Counted from the stretch's first letter, positions 25,142 through 34,628 are shown. The stretch is DNA of 64,000 nt from Lysobacter sp. K5869 (GCF_018847975.1 NZ_CP072597.1:372001-436000), one strand, 5' to 3'. Translations and numbers: made by a program. The notes: generated from the letters alone by a model not told the origin.

Positions 25142-26089
25142 ATGATGGAAGAGCTCGACGGCGGGCTGGTGGGCGGCTTGATCGCGCTCGCCGCCGTGGC
25201 CGACCACCACAGTTTCGGCCGCGCCGCCGAACGCCTCGGGAAAACCCAGCCCGCCGTGAGCCGGGCGGTCGCGCGCCTGGAAGAGCGGCTCGGCGCCCGG
25301 CTCGTCCACCGGACCAGCCGGCATGTCGAGATCACCGAAGCGGGCCGCGAGTTGCTCGACCGCACGCTGCCGCATCTGCGCGGTCTCGACGAGGCGACGG
25401 CCCAGGCCGCCGAGCACGCGCCCTCGATCCGCGGAACGCTGCGCGTCGCCTGCGACGCCTTGTTCTCGCGTCTGGTGCTGGCGCCGCAACTCGCGGCCTT
25501 CCTGCGCGAGAACCCGCACCTGCACCTCAAGCTGGAGACCAAAAGCCAGCTTTCGGATTTGGTCGCCGAAGGCTTCGACCTCGCCGTGCGCTTCGGCGCG
25601 CCGCCGTTGCCCACGCTGGTGTGTCGCCGGTTGCTCAACACCCGCGTCTTGACGGTCGCCGCGCCGTCCTACCTGGCGCGGAAAGGCCGTCCGACGCACC
25701 CGAACGAACTGGTCGAACGCGATCACGAATGCATCCTGGCCATCGACCCGTCCACCGGAAGGCCGTTCGAGTGGGAGTTCTGCAAAGGCGAGGACAAGAT
25801 CGCGGTCGACGTTCGCGGCCATCTGACGGTGACCGACGCGGGCACGAAACTCGGCGCTTGCTTGGCGGGCCATGGCATCGCGCAGGTCATCGACATCGGC
25901 CTCGGCGATCACATCAAGAGCGGGCAGCTTGAGGTGTTGTTCCCGCAGTGGCCGGACGAAACCTTTCCGCTGTACATCTACTATCCGAGCAGAAGCCATG
26001 TTCCGCGGAAGGTTCGCGCATTCATCGATTTCATCGTCGGGACGTTTCCCAGCGGCGCGATCCAAGACGGCATCGCTTCGACTGGGTAG
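25142..26089 (+). CDS. LysR family transcriptional regulator
   Basis: The 315-residue protein has the canonical N-terminal HTH (FGRAAERLGKTQPAVSRAVARLEERLGARLVHR, about 29-60) and a type 2 periplasmic-binding effector domain with the usual GFDLAVRFG and GHGIAQVIDI segments. Length is normal. It lies 103 bases from and divergent to the NTF2-like gene, the classic LysR/target arrangement. The co-inducer is unknown. Confidence 0.95.
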   Translation: MMEELDGGLVGGLIALAAVADHHSFGRAAERLGKTQPAVSRAVARLEERLGARLVHRTSRHVEITEAGRELLDRTLPHLRGLDEATAQAAEHAPSIRGTLRVACDALFSRLVLAPQLAAFLRENPHLHLKLETKSQLSDLVAEGFDLAVRFGAPPLPTLVCRRLLNTRVLTVAAPSYLARKGRPTHPNELVERDHECILAIDPSTGRPFEWEFCKGEDKIAVDVRGHLTVTDAGTKLGACLAGHGIAQVIDIGLGDHIKSGQLEVLFPQWPDETFPLYIYYPSRSHVPRKVRAFIDFIVGTFPSGAIQDGIASTG

Positions 26090-26482
26090 ATGACCGCTCA
26101 ACGCGCCCAAGGCGCTGACGCGAAGATGCGCCTGCGTCCATCGCGTCAGCGAGCTTCGTTCACCATCTTGAACGATTCGAGTCCGCACACGGCGCGAAAA
26201 ATCCCACGAAAGATCGCGTACCGAGAGCCGATGAGCAGCGGCGGATCGACGGCCTTCTCACCATCGGATGCGAGAGCGCCGCCGCATGCGCCGATGCGCG
26301 GCGCCGAACTTCGTCGGCGCGCAAGATCACTCACGCCCACCGAAGCTCACCTCATGACGCCAATCACACCGCACCGGGATCGATGCGCCTAACTTCGCTC
26401 CGCAAACATCGATCTTCGCGAGCGCCGCGATTTCCGCCGCCGCGATCCGTTTCGATCGGCCGCACGCGACCATGGAGGAGCA
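26090..26482. other. Gene-less stretch
   Basis: About 390 bases before the repeat-containing secreted protein. No convincing gene, hairpin terminator or dyad was seen; it presumably contains the promoter of the 26483 gene, but I cannot place it. Confidence 0.4.
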
Positions 26483-27127
26483 ATGAAGGCCCTTCCCCTT
26501 TACTTCGCGATCCTGCTGGCAGCCTCCGTTCCCGACGCGGCCTCGGCCCAAGAGCCCGGCGATGTGTGCCAGGCGGCCTGGAAACAATCGTCCGCGTCGA
26601 AGTCCTGCACCAGCGTCATGCAGAAACTCGAGAACGGACGCTGCGGCGGCAAGACCCAATGCCTGCCCAAGAATTACCCCCTCTATCCCTCGGGCATTTC
26701 CCTCGAAGACACCAAGAAATTGGTCAACTGCGACGGAGAACTGAAGCTCGACGAAGCCGACTGTCCTTCTTCGTCCAAATACTCCACGCACACCTACGCT
26801 GAAGTGATGTCGGGCTACAAGCCCACCACCTACAGTACGCACGACCCGACCTGCCAAGCCGCGTGGGACGCCTCCTCGGCGAAGAAGACCTGCGTCACCG
26901 TGGAATTCATCCAGCGCTCCGCCGCGGGCGACTGCACGATCCAGGCGCAATGCGCGTATGGCCAGGGCCACGTCGAGCGCGACATGAACAATGTCGTGCA
27001 GACCGGCCCCGGCAGCTTCGCGCTGGGCTCGCAACCGCCGCGTAGAAGCACGGTGACGGTGTCGACCGCGGATGCGAAAAAGCTCAGCAATTGCGATGGG
27101 TATCTGAAGACCGGCGCTTGCGACTGA
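26483..27127 (+). CDS. Secreted Cys-rich protein with an internal duplication
   Basis: The 214-residue protein has a signal peptide (LPLYFAILLAASVPDAASA) followed by two homologous units. Unit 1 (about 28-96) runs from CQAAWKQSSASKSC to LVNCDGELKLDEADC. Unit 2 (about 125-213) runs from CQAAWDASSAKKTC to LSNCDGYLKTGACD. Each unit keeps the same cysteines, CQAAW...C, C...QC and KKL.NCDG.LK...C, so the domain is probably disulfide-stabilised and duplicated in tandem. No family is recognised. GGAGG lies 5 bases before the ATG. A second secreted gene follows after 78 bases. Confidence 0.8.
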   Translation: MKALPLYFAILLAASVPDAASAQEPGDVCQAAWKQSSASKSCTSVMQKLENGRCGGKTQCLPKNYPLYPSGISLEDTKKLVNCDGELKLDEADCPSSSKYSTHTYAEVMSGYKPTTYSTHDPTCQAAWDASSAKKTCVTVEFIQRSAAGDCTIQAQCAYGQGHVERDMNNVVQTGPGSFALGSQPPRRSTVTVSTADAKKLSNCDGYLKTGACD

Positions 27128-27205
27128 CGTTCGTTTCGCGCCCGGGACGCCGTCCCTTCCAGCGAATCCCCGCTTCCTCCCGATCCGACACAGGAGCCGT
27201 GAGCC

Positions 27206-27790
27206 ATGAAGACACCGCGATCGCCCAAGGTCCTCGCCTGCCTGTCTGTGTTGCTGGCGATTCCGATCAGCGCCCACGCGATCCAGCAGGGCGACGTCTT
27301 CAAGCTCTACCTCGGCGCGCCGACCCCAAGCCACCCGACCACCGACTCGACCGGCTTCGACTACGCCGCGGCGGTCGAAGGAAACTGCGGCGTCGTGCAG
27401 CGGGCGACTTACGCCAGCTACTTGCTCAAGACCAACGTCGGCGGCAGCAAGCTCGAGCTCAAGAACTGCGGCAAGGATTCCGATGGTCACCTCGCGTGCG
27501 AGATCAAGATACTGACCGGGAGCTATCGCGACTATTATTGGTATCAGTCGGACGGCTACGTACGGCCCACCGGCAGCTCGGGCAACGAGCGCTTCTCGTT
27601 CATTCCCGTGGACAGCTACAAGTTCAGCTCGCAGAACCTGGGCAACTACCAAGTCGAGGTCTACAAGATCCGCGATCCCTCGGGCCGTTACATGGTCGTC
27701 GGCGGGAAACAATCGGACTGCGGCGTGAACTACCTGCGATTCGACACCAAGGACGCTGCGCAGGCGGTCAGTGTAACGCTCGGGTCTTGA
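27206..27790 (+). CDS. Secreted protein of unknown function
   Basis: The 194-residue protein has a signal peptide (VLACLSVLLAIPISAHA) and a mature domain with four cysteines, rich in Tyr/Ser/Gly (SYRDYYWYQSDGYVRP). It is predicted to be beta-rich and extracellular. No family is recognised. It follows the duplicated Cys-rich protein gene by 78 bases in the same direction, so the two may be expressed together, and a strong hairpin terminator follows further on. Confidence 0.75.
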   Translation: MKTPRSPKVLACLSVLLAIPISAHAIQQGDVFKLYLGAPTPSHPTTDSTGFDYAAAVEGNCGVVQRATYASYLLKTNVGGSKLELKNCGKDSDGHLACEIKILTGSYRDYYWYQSDGYVRPTGSSGNERFSFIPVDSYKFSSQNLGNYQVEVYKIRDPSGRYMVVGGKQSDCGVNYLRFDTKDAAQAVSVTLGS

Positions 27791-27977
27791 GCGCGGCGAT
27801 TGTTCGGCGACGAAAGCGCTCGGCGCGAACCTTTCACCGGAAGCCGCTCACTTCGATGAACGCTAATTCCCCGCGCGATTCGGCGCGGGAGATATCTCGT
27901 ATCTCGATCAGAACACAGACCGCTCCGACAGCCCGCTGGAAAACCTCGACCGCTTTCGCCGCGCTGTAGAAGCCGTC

Positions 27978-28008
27978 GAAAAATCGGCGCCCACCCAGGG
28001 CGCCGATT
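27978..28008 (-). terminator. Terminator for the minus-strand chitinase gene
   Basis: An 11-bp stem (AATCGGCGCCC with GGGCGCCGATT) and 5-base loop, followed on the minus strand by a T-run. It lies about 60 bases beyond the chitinase stop. Confidence 0.75.
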
Positions 28009-28023
28009 AGGTAAGCGGTCTAA

Positions 28024-28057
28024 GGGCGGGCGAAGCCTCGCCCGCCCCCGACTTTTT
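28024..28057 (+). terminator. Rho-independent terminator, plus strand
   Basis: A 10-bp stem GGGCGGGCGA/TCGCCCGCCC with AGCC loop, then CCGAC and TTTTT. It would stop transcripts from the secreted-protein genes before they run into the chitinase gene. Confidence 0.7.
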
Positions 28058-28066
28058 CGCCGCCGC

Positions 28067-29863
28067 TCAGGGCAAGGCGTTCAACGTCGCCCGCACCGGC
28101 TTGGAGAAGTTGAAGCCATCGTGCCGGTCCCAATTCACCGACCAGGTCATGACGCCGCGGAAGGTCGGATACGCCTGCTGCGGCCGGATGGTTCCGCAGT
28201 TCTGCAGCCGCGTCAGGCAGTTCAGCGCATTGGCGATCGTGGCCGCCGAGGCCTGTCCGCTGTTGGCCGAGGACGGGCCCGAGGGCAATCCGAACGCCAC
28301 TTGGTCCGGCCGCAGGCCGTTGAAGACGACGCCGGTGTTGTTGTTGGTCCGGAAGCCTTCGATCAGCATCAGGCTGGCGCCGACCAGCATATCGACCGAC
28401 CCCTCGGGCAAGCCGTTCTGGCTGTACGGCGAATACATCGCGCCGTTGTTGTAGTACTGCACATGGATCAGGTCCAGCTCCTGGCGCAGTCCGTCGATGA
28501 TCGGCAGGTAAGCGCCCCAGATGCCGCTGTACGCGACGAAGCCGCCCTGCACGTACGGATGCTCGGGCGCCATCGACAGGTAGAACGACGGACCGATGCG
28601 CGTATTGAGCTGCTTGATCGCCGTGACCAGATTGGTCTGCACGGCCGCGCCGTGGTAGACGCCCGCGCCGCTTTCCAGGTCGATGTCGACGCCGTCGAAA
28701 CCGTAGTAGCGGATCAGGTCTTCCATGCTGTTGACGAAGTTGGCGACCTGCGTGGCGTTGTTCAACGTCACCGTGCCGTTCTGGCCGCCCAGCGACAGCA
28801 CCACCTTCTTGCCGCGCGCGCGCGCCGCGGCCACGTCGGCCTTGAACTGCGCTTCGGTTCCGGCGCCCGGATCGACCGTGAAGCTGACCGCGCCGTTGCC
28901 CGCATCGTCGCCGAAAGCGACCACGATGACGTCGAAGTCGTTGGAGACCTGGCTGATCGGGAAGGTCGCACCGGAGGGATTGGTGAAGTTGTGCCAGTAA
29001 CCCACCAACGCATGCCGCGGCAGGGTGTTGTCGCCGCCGCCGGCGCTGGTGGTCGCGCTGATCTGCGTGCCTTGCGCCGAAGCGTTGCCGGCGTTGTCGC
29101 GCGCGCGAACGCGGAAGGTGTAGGCCGTGGACGCGGTCAAGCCGGTGTTGCTGAAGGACGTACCGGTGGGCGAACCCACCAACGTGCCGTCGCGGTAGAC
29201 ATCGTAGCCGGCGACGCCGCTGCCGCCCGGGTTGTCGGTGGAAGCGCTCCAGCTCAGGTTGATCGAGGACGAAGTCACCGACGTCGCGGCCAGCCCGGCC
29301 GGCACGCTGGGCGCGGTGGTGTCGGGCGTCCCGGCATTGACGGTGATATTGGCCGCCGACGACGTCGTGCTGGCGCCTTCGTTGTCGGTGGCGACCGCGG
29401 TGATCGCGTAGTTGCCCGCGGCCGCATTGGTCCAGGTCGCGCTGTAGGGCGAGGTGGTGTCGATGCCCAACGACGTGCTGCCGCGGAAGAACTGCACCTG
29501 GGCGACGCTGCCGTTGGCATCGGCCGCGTTCGCCGCGACGCTGATGGTGGCGCCCGCGCTGAAGGTCGCGCCGTTCGCCGGCGTGGTCAACGCGACCGTC
29601 GGCGGCGTGTTGCCGCCCGCGCTGCAGGCGCCCAGATCCTGGTAGTAGCCGCAGCTGGGGCAGTGCGTGGGCGGCGTATTCCAGATCTGCGTAGTCGCCT
29701 GATACAGCCGCCCCTGATAGACGAGCTTGCTGCCCGCGTTATAGATGGTGGACGCGTTCCAGTCGGCGATCCCCGCGCAGCTGACGCTCTGCGCGTGCGC
29801 GGACGACAGCCCGGCCGCCAGCAAAAAGCCGGACAGCAAGACGCCTGTCGATCGGATGCTCAT
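28067..29863 (-). CDS. GH18 chitinase, secreted and multidomain
   Basis: The 598-residue enzyme is arranged as follows: signal peptide (1-25), CBM5/12 chitin-binding domain (WNASTIYNAGSKLVYQGRLYQA, about 33-65), an Ig-like domain (about 85-175, TPPTVALTTPANGATFSAG), a fibronectin type III domain (about 185-275), and a GH18 barrel. The catalytic DGVDIDLE is at residues 390-397 with E397 as acid, and a later SMAPE strand is present. It hydrolyses chitin in fungal walls or arthropod cuticle outside the cell. GGAG precedes the ATG. All catalytic acids are intact. Both strands carry terminators after it, so it is a monocistronic unit. Confidence 0.95.
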   Translation of the reverse strand: MSIRSTGVLLSGFLLAAGLSSAHAQSVSCAGIADWNASTIYNAGSKLVYQGRLYQATTQIWNTPPTHCPSCGYYQDLGACSAGGNTPPTVALTTPANGATFSAGATISVAANAADANGSVAQVQFFRGSTSLGIDTTSPYSATWTNAAAGNYAITAVATDNEGASTTSSAANITVNAGTPDTTAPSVPAGLAATSVTSSSINLSWSASTDNPGGSGVAGYDVYRDGTLVGSPTGTSFSNTGLTASTAYTFRVRARDNAGNASAQGTQISATTSAGGGDNTLPRHALVGYWHNFTNPSGATFPISQVSNDFDVIVVAFGDDAGNGAVSFTVDPGAGTEAQFKADVAAARARGKKVVLSLGGQNGTVTLNNATQVANFVNSMEDLIRYYGFDGVDIDLESGAGVYHGAAVQTNLVTAIKQLNTRIGPSFYLSMAPEHPYVQGGFVAYSGIWGAYLPIIDGLRQELDLIHVQYYNNGAMYSPYSQNGLPEGSVDMLVGASLMLIEGFRTNNNTGVVFNGLRPDQVAFGLPSGPSSANSGQASAATIANALNCLTRLQNCGTIRPQQAYPTFRGVMTWSVNWDRHDGFNFSKPVRATLNALP

Positions 29864-30328
29864 TAGGTTGGTTCTCCGGTGCCTGATGGATGGGGAAGGA
29901 GGCGGGCGCGGACGCGCCGACCCCAAGCCACGCGCGGCAAACCCGCTGCGGCGCGGCCATTCCCCCCAGAGAACTAACGAACAACGGTGGCGCGGTCGGT
30001 TGCCGATCCGCGCAGTGCGCCGCATGCGTGTGCGGCGCTATCGGTCGCCGCCGACTGTGGTGGGCGGCGACGCGCGTGTCAAGTTGCCCGTTTCCGAATA
30101 AATGCGGCGGTCGTCACGCCGCGAACGTTGCGGCCGCATGCGTCTTAAATCGGAAGCCGCCCGCTTCAAGGCAAACGAGGGGTCGATCTAAGGCGAACGG
30201 CGGCGGGGCCAGCGGGGCCGCGGAGCGCATTCCGGGTTAAGCGGCTCGCTCCAGGTCCCGAGGACGCCGCGCGGCCGTCGCGCACGGCCCGGAAGCGCGA
30301 ACGCTTCCGGGCCCGCGTCTTGCCCGAC
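29864..30328. other. Gene-less stretch with one hairpin
   Basis: About 465 bases upstream of the chitinase and downstream of the haem lipoprotein gene. Apart from the hairpin at 30286-30313 I see no gene or regulatory site that can be defended. Confidence 0.4.
30286..30313 (-). terminator. Strong hairpin after the haem lipoprotein gene
   Basis: A 12-bp perfect stem (GGCCCGGAAGCG and its complement) closes a four-base loop that reads TTCG on the minus strand, 16 bases beyond the stop. There is no T-tract, so it may be an mRNA-stabilising or weak terminating hairpin. Confidence 0.5.
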
Positions 30329-32089
30329 TTAATAGACCAGATACTCCAGACGCTTCTTGCTCAATTCCGCAGACGATTCGTTGCGCACGTCGGCGCTGAA
30401 GCCCTGCCCCGTCAGGGTGTCCTTGTTGATCAGGAAACTGAAGATGCTCGGACCTTTGCCATCGGTGCCCCTGGGATATTGCGCGTTGCCGTGGCAACCC
30501 ATGCATCCGCCCATCACCAGTTGGTCGGAATTCGGAGGCAGCTTCTTCACGCCGAGGATGCTCGACAGCCCGCGCTTGGCCAGCAGAGTGAATTCCTGTT
30601 TGTCGGGGTTGGGGTCCTTGACTCCGCCCTTGAACAACTGGATGCCGGGCTGGCCGCTCTCGATCACGATGTTCGCCAGGTAAAAGTCCTGGGTCAGCGG
30701 ATCGGGCTTGGCCGGGGTGACCGAGCTGTCTTCGTTCGTGGGCAACACCTGCAGCCCCACGAGACGGTAGTACTGCCACACCGAATTCTTGAACGCAGGC
30801 GTGCTGGCCATGGCCTTCTGGACTTCGTTGTTGACGTCGTTGACGGCGCTCGTCGCTATCGGCGGATTCTGGACCTTGATCGGCCCCGAAAACCCGGTCG
30901 GCACGGTGAATTGGCCGGGAACGACATCGTAGCCGTGGGCGCTGTCGATCGGGCCCGCCAAGGGCAGCGTTACCGCGGTCCGGTTCGACCCGGAGTTGAG
31001 GATCGCCGTCGGCCGCGTACCCGGCTGTACCGATGCGTCGTACTGCATTTCGTTATAGAGGTTGATGAGATACAGCCCGGTGTCTTGCTTATCCGGCGTG
31101 GTCAGGCTGTCCACCTGTTCGAAGGTGGTGTAGACGAACGTCGGGTAGTTTTCCATCTTGCGCAGGATGTGCACGCCGACCAAGCCGAAGGTGGCCACCC
31201 GGGACTGGGTCACGCCATTGACCTTGTAGTAGTACACGGCGTCGGCCGTGTGATAGCGGCCGGACGCGATCAACTCGGGCGTCATTTCCCGCCACGCGGA
31301 CTTCACCTCCACCGATTCCCCCTGGTTCGTCGCGTTGGGAGGCAATTCCAGCGACGCCGGGGGACTGTCGGCGTTGTAGATGGATTTTATGTAGTCGTAC
31401 TCGACCGGATTGACCTTGGCCTGGAACAGGATGATGTGATCGTCCTGGGGATTGGGCGACGGCGTGCTGCCGTTCTTCGGGAAGAAGATCTGGTTCTGGC
31501 CGATCTGGCTGTTCTCGTCGAGATTGTTGAACCGGGCGCCGATCGAATTGACCTTCAGGTTTCCCTGGTAGACGTACTCGGGAGTCAGGGTGGAGAGATT
31601 CCCCTTGGGGGCCGATCCCGCGGGGAACAGCTCGGAGCGGTGAGCGAAGGTTTCCCACAGCAACTGGTTGCTGCTGAAGTTGGACCTGATGTTTTTGCCG
31701 CTCTGGTAGAAGTCGTTGGCGCCCGATGCAGCGAAGTTGCGGCCCGGATCGATGGCTCCCCGCACGACCGGCGACCTGCCGGCCAAGTTGACGCCGTTCT
31801 TCTGCGCGGGGGAATTGAAGTGGATGAACTGCCGCCAGGCGAAGCGCGCGTACTGCGCGTGGGTGATGTTGGGGTTGTAGGGATCGTAGTTGTACGCCGG
31901 CGGCGCGGCGGGCAGAGCCGCCGGGGTCGCGGTCAGGTCGGTCGGCGTGATGGGGTCTCCGCCCGGAAACACGGTTTTTTCATCCTTGGCGACCGCCGAG
32001 ACGGCGGCCGTGGGTTCGGTTTTCGTACACGATGTGGACATCGCCAGCGCGCCGGCGAGCGCGCCGAACATAAGGATATTGGTCTTCAT
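30329..32089 (-). CDS. Mono-haem c-type cytochrome-like exported protein
   Basis: The 586-residue protein has an N-terminal export signal (ILMFGALAGALAMSTSC; possible lipoprotein, although the position -3 residue is not the usual Leu). The large domain is not recognised. One haem-c motif, CMGCH, is at residues 529-533 near the C-terminus, followed by the PRGTDGKGPSIFSFL region. GGAG precedes the ATG. The sequence is rich in Asn, Tyr, Pro and Ser, typical of an extracytoplasmic protein. It lies 117 bases after the LecB-like lectin gene on the same strand, so the two probably form a unit. The electron partner and substrate are unknown. Confidence 0.8.
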   Translation of the reverse strand: MKTNILMFGALAGALAMSTSCTKTEPTAAVSAVAKDEKTVFPGGDPITPTDLTATPAALPAAPPAYNYDPYNPNITHAQYARFAWRQFIHFNSPAQKNGVNLAGRSPVVRGAIDPGRNFAASGANDFYQSGKNIRSNFSSNQLLWETFAHRSELFPAGSAPKGNLSTLTPEYVYQGNLKVNSIGARFNNLDENSQIGQNQIFFPKNGSTPSPNPQDDHIILFQAKVNPVEYDYIKSIYNADSPPASLELPPNATNQGESVEVKSAWREMTPELIASGRYHTADAVYYYKVNGVTQSRVATFGLVGVHILRKMENYPTFVYTTFEQVDSLTTPDKQDTGLYLINLYNEMQYDASVQPGTRPTAILNSGSNRTAVTLPLAGPIDSAHGYDVVPGQFTVPTGFSGPIKVQNPPIATSAVNDVNNEVQKAMASTPAFKNSVWQYYRLVGLQVLPTNEDSSVTPAKPDPLTQDFYLANIVIESGQPGIQLFKGGVKDPNPDKQEFTLLAKRGLSSILGVKKLPPNSDQLVMGGCMGCHGNAQYPRGTDGKGPSIFSFLINKDTLTGQGFSADVRNESSAELSKKRLEYLVY

Positions 32090-32205
32090 TGCCGCACTCC
32101 GTCGTTGTTGCGCTGCGTGGTGAATCCACGATCCATCGCGGCAGCCATGGGAATTCATGCGTTATCGTGCCGCCCCATTTCGCTGGGGGACGTGGCGGAG
32201 GCGGG

Positions 32206-32631
32206 TCAGCCCGCGAACTGGTACCACTGGATGACGAAGCTGGTGTCGTTGTAATCCATATCGGCGCCGTCTTCCGTCACGTACAAGGTGCCGCCGCCGA
32301 ATATCTTGTTCTGTATGAAGAACACGACCGGATTGCCCGCCGAGATCAGCGGAATATTCGGACCGCTGCTGCCGAACTGGACCTGCATCCCGTCCGCCAT
32401 CGTGAACCGGCCGGCGCCGTTCTGGAGGAAACCGACCTGCGTGCCGCTGCCCGAGATTGGGAAGCTCTCCTGACTGCCGTCCAGACCATAGAAACTGATG
32501 GGCCGGCCGCCGGAGTCGATGATTTGGACGTATTGCGTGTATGCGGCCTGATGCATCGCCGTGAACGTCACGAGCTTGCCGGTGGGGATGTAGGCCAGCG
32601 ACTGAGGGGCCGACCATTGGATGCCTGCCAC
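32206..32631 (-). CDS. LecB/PA-IIL-like calcium-dependent lectin (predicted)
   Basis: The 141-residue protein ends in EDGADMDYND (120-129) followed by a beta strand and a terminal glycine (G141). The Pseudomonas fucose-binding lectin LecB has the equivalent EDGTDNDYND with D99, D101, N103 and D104 and C-terminal G114 binding two calcium ions. Here D124, D126, N128 and D129 correspond. The remainder is Gly/Ser-rich and beta-like. The start is a GTG with GGAG 8 bases upstream. There is no signal peptide, as in LecB. Beta-sandwich proteins of the DUF4114 type share a similar DYND loop, so the assignment is probable, not certain. Confidence 0.65.
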   Translation of the reverse strand: MAGIQWSAPQSLAYIPTGKLVTFTAMHQAAYTQYVQIIDSGGRPISFYGLDGSQESFPISGSGTQVGFLQNGAGRFTMADGMQVQFGSSGPNIPLISAGNPVVFFIQNKIFGGGTLYVTEDGADMDYNDTSFVIQWYQFAG

Positions 32632-33310
32632 GATGGAATCTCCTTAGATTGATGGGCTTCCAGGACTGGGTGAGGCGCCGCTGCCGCTTCCACGAGCGGC
32701 CATGCCGCTGAACGCTACGCGCGGCGACTTTCGTTGATCAACGACGCAGGGCGATAAGCGATGAAATGGTCTTGAGCTTCATGGACGACCGCCTCCGCGA
32801 TTCAACGCAAGCGCCGTCGTCTTAGGTTCAAGCATCTGCGCCTTAGCCCTTCGCCAGCTACTACGCTGTCGAGCGGAGGCTGCGGCCAACTTTTTTGATC
32901 GATGCTTGATTCAGCTCACAAAAACCGGCGACTGTTACGCGCCAGTGCGACTTCGCTCGCAAAAGCATTCGCAATCGACGAGCGAGAGGTTTCATCGATG
33001 CAACAGCCGAATCGGCGTTGATGCTTCGGAGAAAAAGGCGATTCGACCTTAAGGCAGGCAACCACGAGACCATTCCTGCTAGCGGATGCCATAACGCTGA
33101 AGTCGGCGCTCATAACGGCGTCGGATCGGCAAAGAAGAGCTCTACGCTCGATGGGTGCTGCGAGCGCGCAAGAACTCAGGCAGCGGCAAGTGGATGCTTA
33201 ACCTCGAGGTTCCAGACCCACGCCCTCGCGGGCGTTCTGAAGGCCGGTGGGATCTATCTGGACCGCCCCAGTCGCCGAGCACGCCTTAGCTTCGGATGTC
33301 GTCAGGCCGC
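32632..33310. other. Gene-less, lower-GC stretch
   Basis: About 680 bases before the alpha/beta hydrolase. Its base composition is noticeably less GC-rich than its flanks. Open frames on both strands give Arg/Ser-rich translations without a domain. It may be remnant DNA from a lost element, but no transposase or integrase similarity is visible. Confidence 0.45.
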
Positions 33311-34192
33311 TTAATCGCCCGATCTTTCAAAAGCCTCGCACGTGCGGCAGAAGCGAAGCAGCGCGGACACGAATTCCAACGGCGCCTCCAACGGGGAGTA
33401 TTCGCCACCCGGTATCACATCGCCCTGCACATGGATCGCGCCGACGGCCCGAAGCCCCGAAACATATTCCGCGCCGTCTGTCCCGCCTCCGGCGCCGCGC
33501 AGATACAACATCGGAACGTCGATGCGCTTGGGTATCGCATTACGCTCGGCGTCCATTTCCATGGCCCGATACCAGTCGAAGCCAGCCCGCAGAGCCTCAG
33601 GGCGTGCATAGGCCTCTACGAACGCGCGACGAAGATCGGAGCCCACTTTGTTCGAATCGCAGGCAAGCGCGTCGATGAAGTAGTCGAAGTAGGCCTTTTC
33701 GTTACCGCGCACCAAGACTTCAGGCAATTGAGGCAAGGCGTGGAAGGCGAAATGCCAGATGGTCGGCGTAGCGATGATTTCCTTCCACGGGGCCACGCCC
33801 GGAACAACGGTGTTGATCACGGCCGCCCCCACGATGCGTTCGCAATGGTCCCGAGCCGCAGCAAAAGCGATCATCCCGCCGACATCGAGTCCGGCCACCA
33901 CGATGGAGTGCGCGCCGCATCGCTCGACCGCATCCAACACGAGCTCCGCCAGCACGGACTTTTCAGCGGACGGCGGTGCGCCGCGGGAGCTCGCAATCGC
34001 CGGCAAGTCCACCGCCAACACCCACCTGTCCGCGGCCAGCGCCTCCATGACCGTCGAATAGAGCGCACTGCTGTGCGGCCACCCGTGCAGCAGCACCAGC
34101 GCAGGGCGCTTTGGATTTCCCGCCTGATGGACGCCCACTTGCAGCGGGCCCACGGGAACCGAGGCGAAACGGATCTGCGAGTCTTCCGACAT
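33311..34192 (-). CDS. Alpha/beta hydrolase (epoxide-hydrolase-like) lacking the usual catalytic His
   Basis: The 293-residue protein has the fold's oxyanion motif HGWPHS (36-41), a nucleophile elbow GLDVGG with Asp (D103) as in epoxide hydrolases and haloalkane dehalogenases, and a cap region of aromatic residues. The final loop, normally GGHF..xExP with the catalytic His, reads GGEYSPLEAP, so E264 occupies the His position. The enzyme may be inactive, use another base, or be in decay. There is no signal peptide. The base composition of its surroundings is lower in GC, suggesting acquired DNA. Confidence 0.85.
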   Translation of the reverse strand: MSEDSQIRFASVPVGPLQVGVHQAGNPKRPALVLLHGWPHSSALYSTVMEALAADRWVLAVDLPAIASSRGAPPSAEKSVLAELVLDAVERCGAHSIVVAGLDVGGMIAFAAARDHCERIVGAAVINTVVPGVAPWKEIIATPTIWHFAFHALPQLPEVLVRGNEKAYFDYFIDALACDSNKVGSDLRRAFVEAYARPEALRAGFDWYRAMEMDAERNAIPKRIDVPMLYLRGAGGGTDGAEYVSGLRAVGAIHVQGDVIPGGEYSPLEAPLEFVSALLRFCRTCEAFERSGD

Positions 34193-34628
34193 GACGAGTC
34201 CTCACGACGCAGAAGGGCCAGCCTTTCCCTGTGCACGTGTCAGCAACGTCGATGCCGCGCGAAAGCTGCTTAACAAAAAGGTGCTGTGGTCTCGATCGCG
34301 CGATGCACACCTTAGCCGACAGACGCATGGCATGGCGGGGCGCTTGGCAGCGCGAGCAGGGATATCGGACACGCTCGGAACGCCGCTGCGCCCTCATCCC
34401 TGGTCTTGCGGAGGCTATTCCGCTCGGGAGCGACTCAACAGGCGAGCGGAGGCTCGTGAGGCAACGCAACTCAGCGACTGTCGTCAGCGAAATGAGCCGC
34501 AGGGGCGACGTCCGAATGCCGAGGCTATCCGTCGAGGCGCGGACACCGACGATCCACCATCGAAAAAAGTCGCGCCTGCCGACCTAGGATCCCGCGTCCT
34601 GCAGGAGAAGTCGCTTGACGTTGCGGCG
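34193..34628. other. Gene-less stretch before the tRNA
   Basis: About 435 bases between the hydrolase start and the tRNA. An open frame on the plus strand runs into the reverse of the tRNA and is not credible. Nothing else was identified. Confidence 0.45.

Noticed and set aside
32632..33310. Degenerate mobile element in the lower-GC gap
   Set aside because: No transposase or integrase motif, terminal inverted repeat or target duplication could be found.
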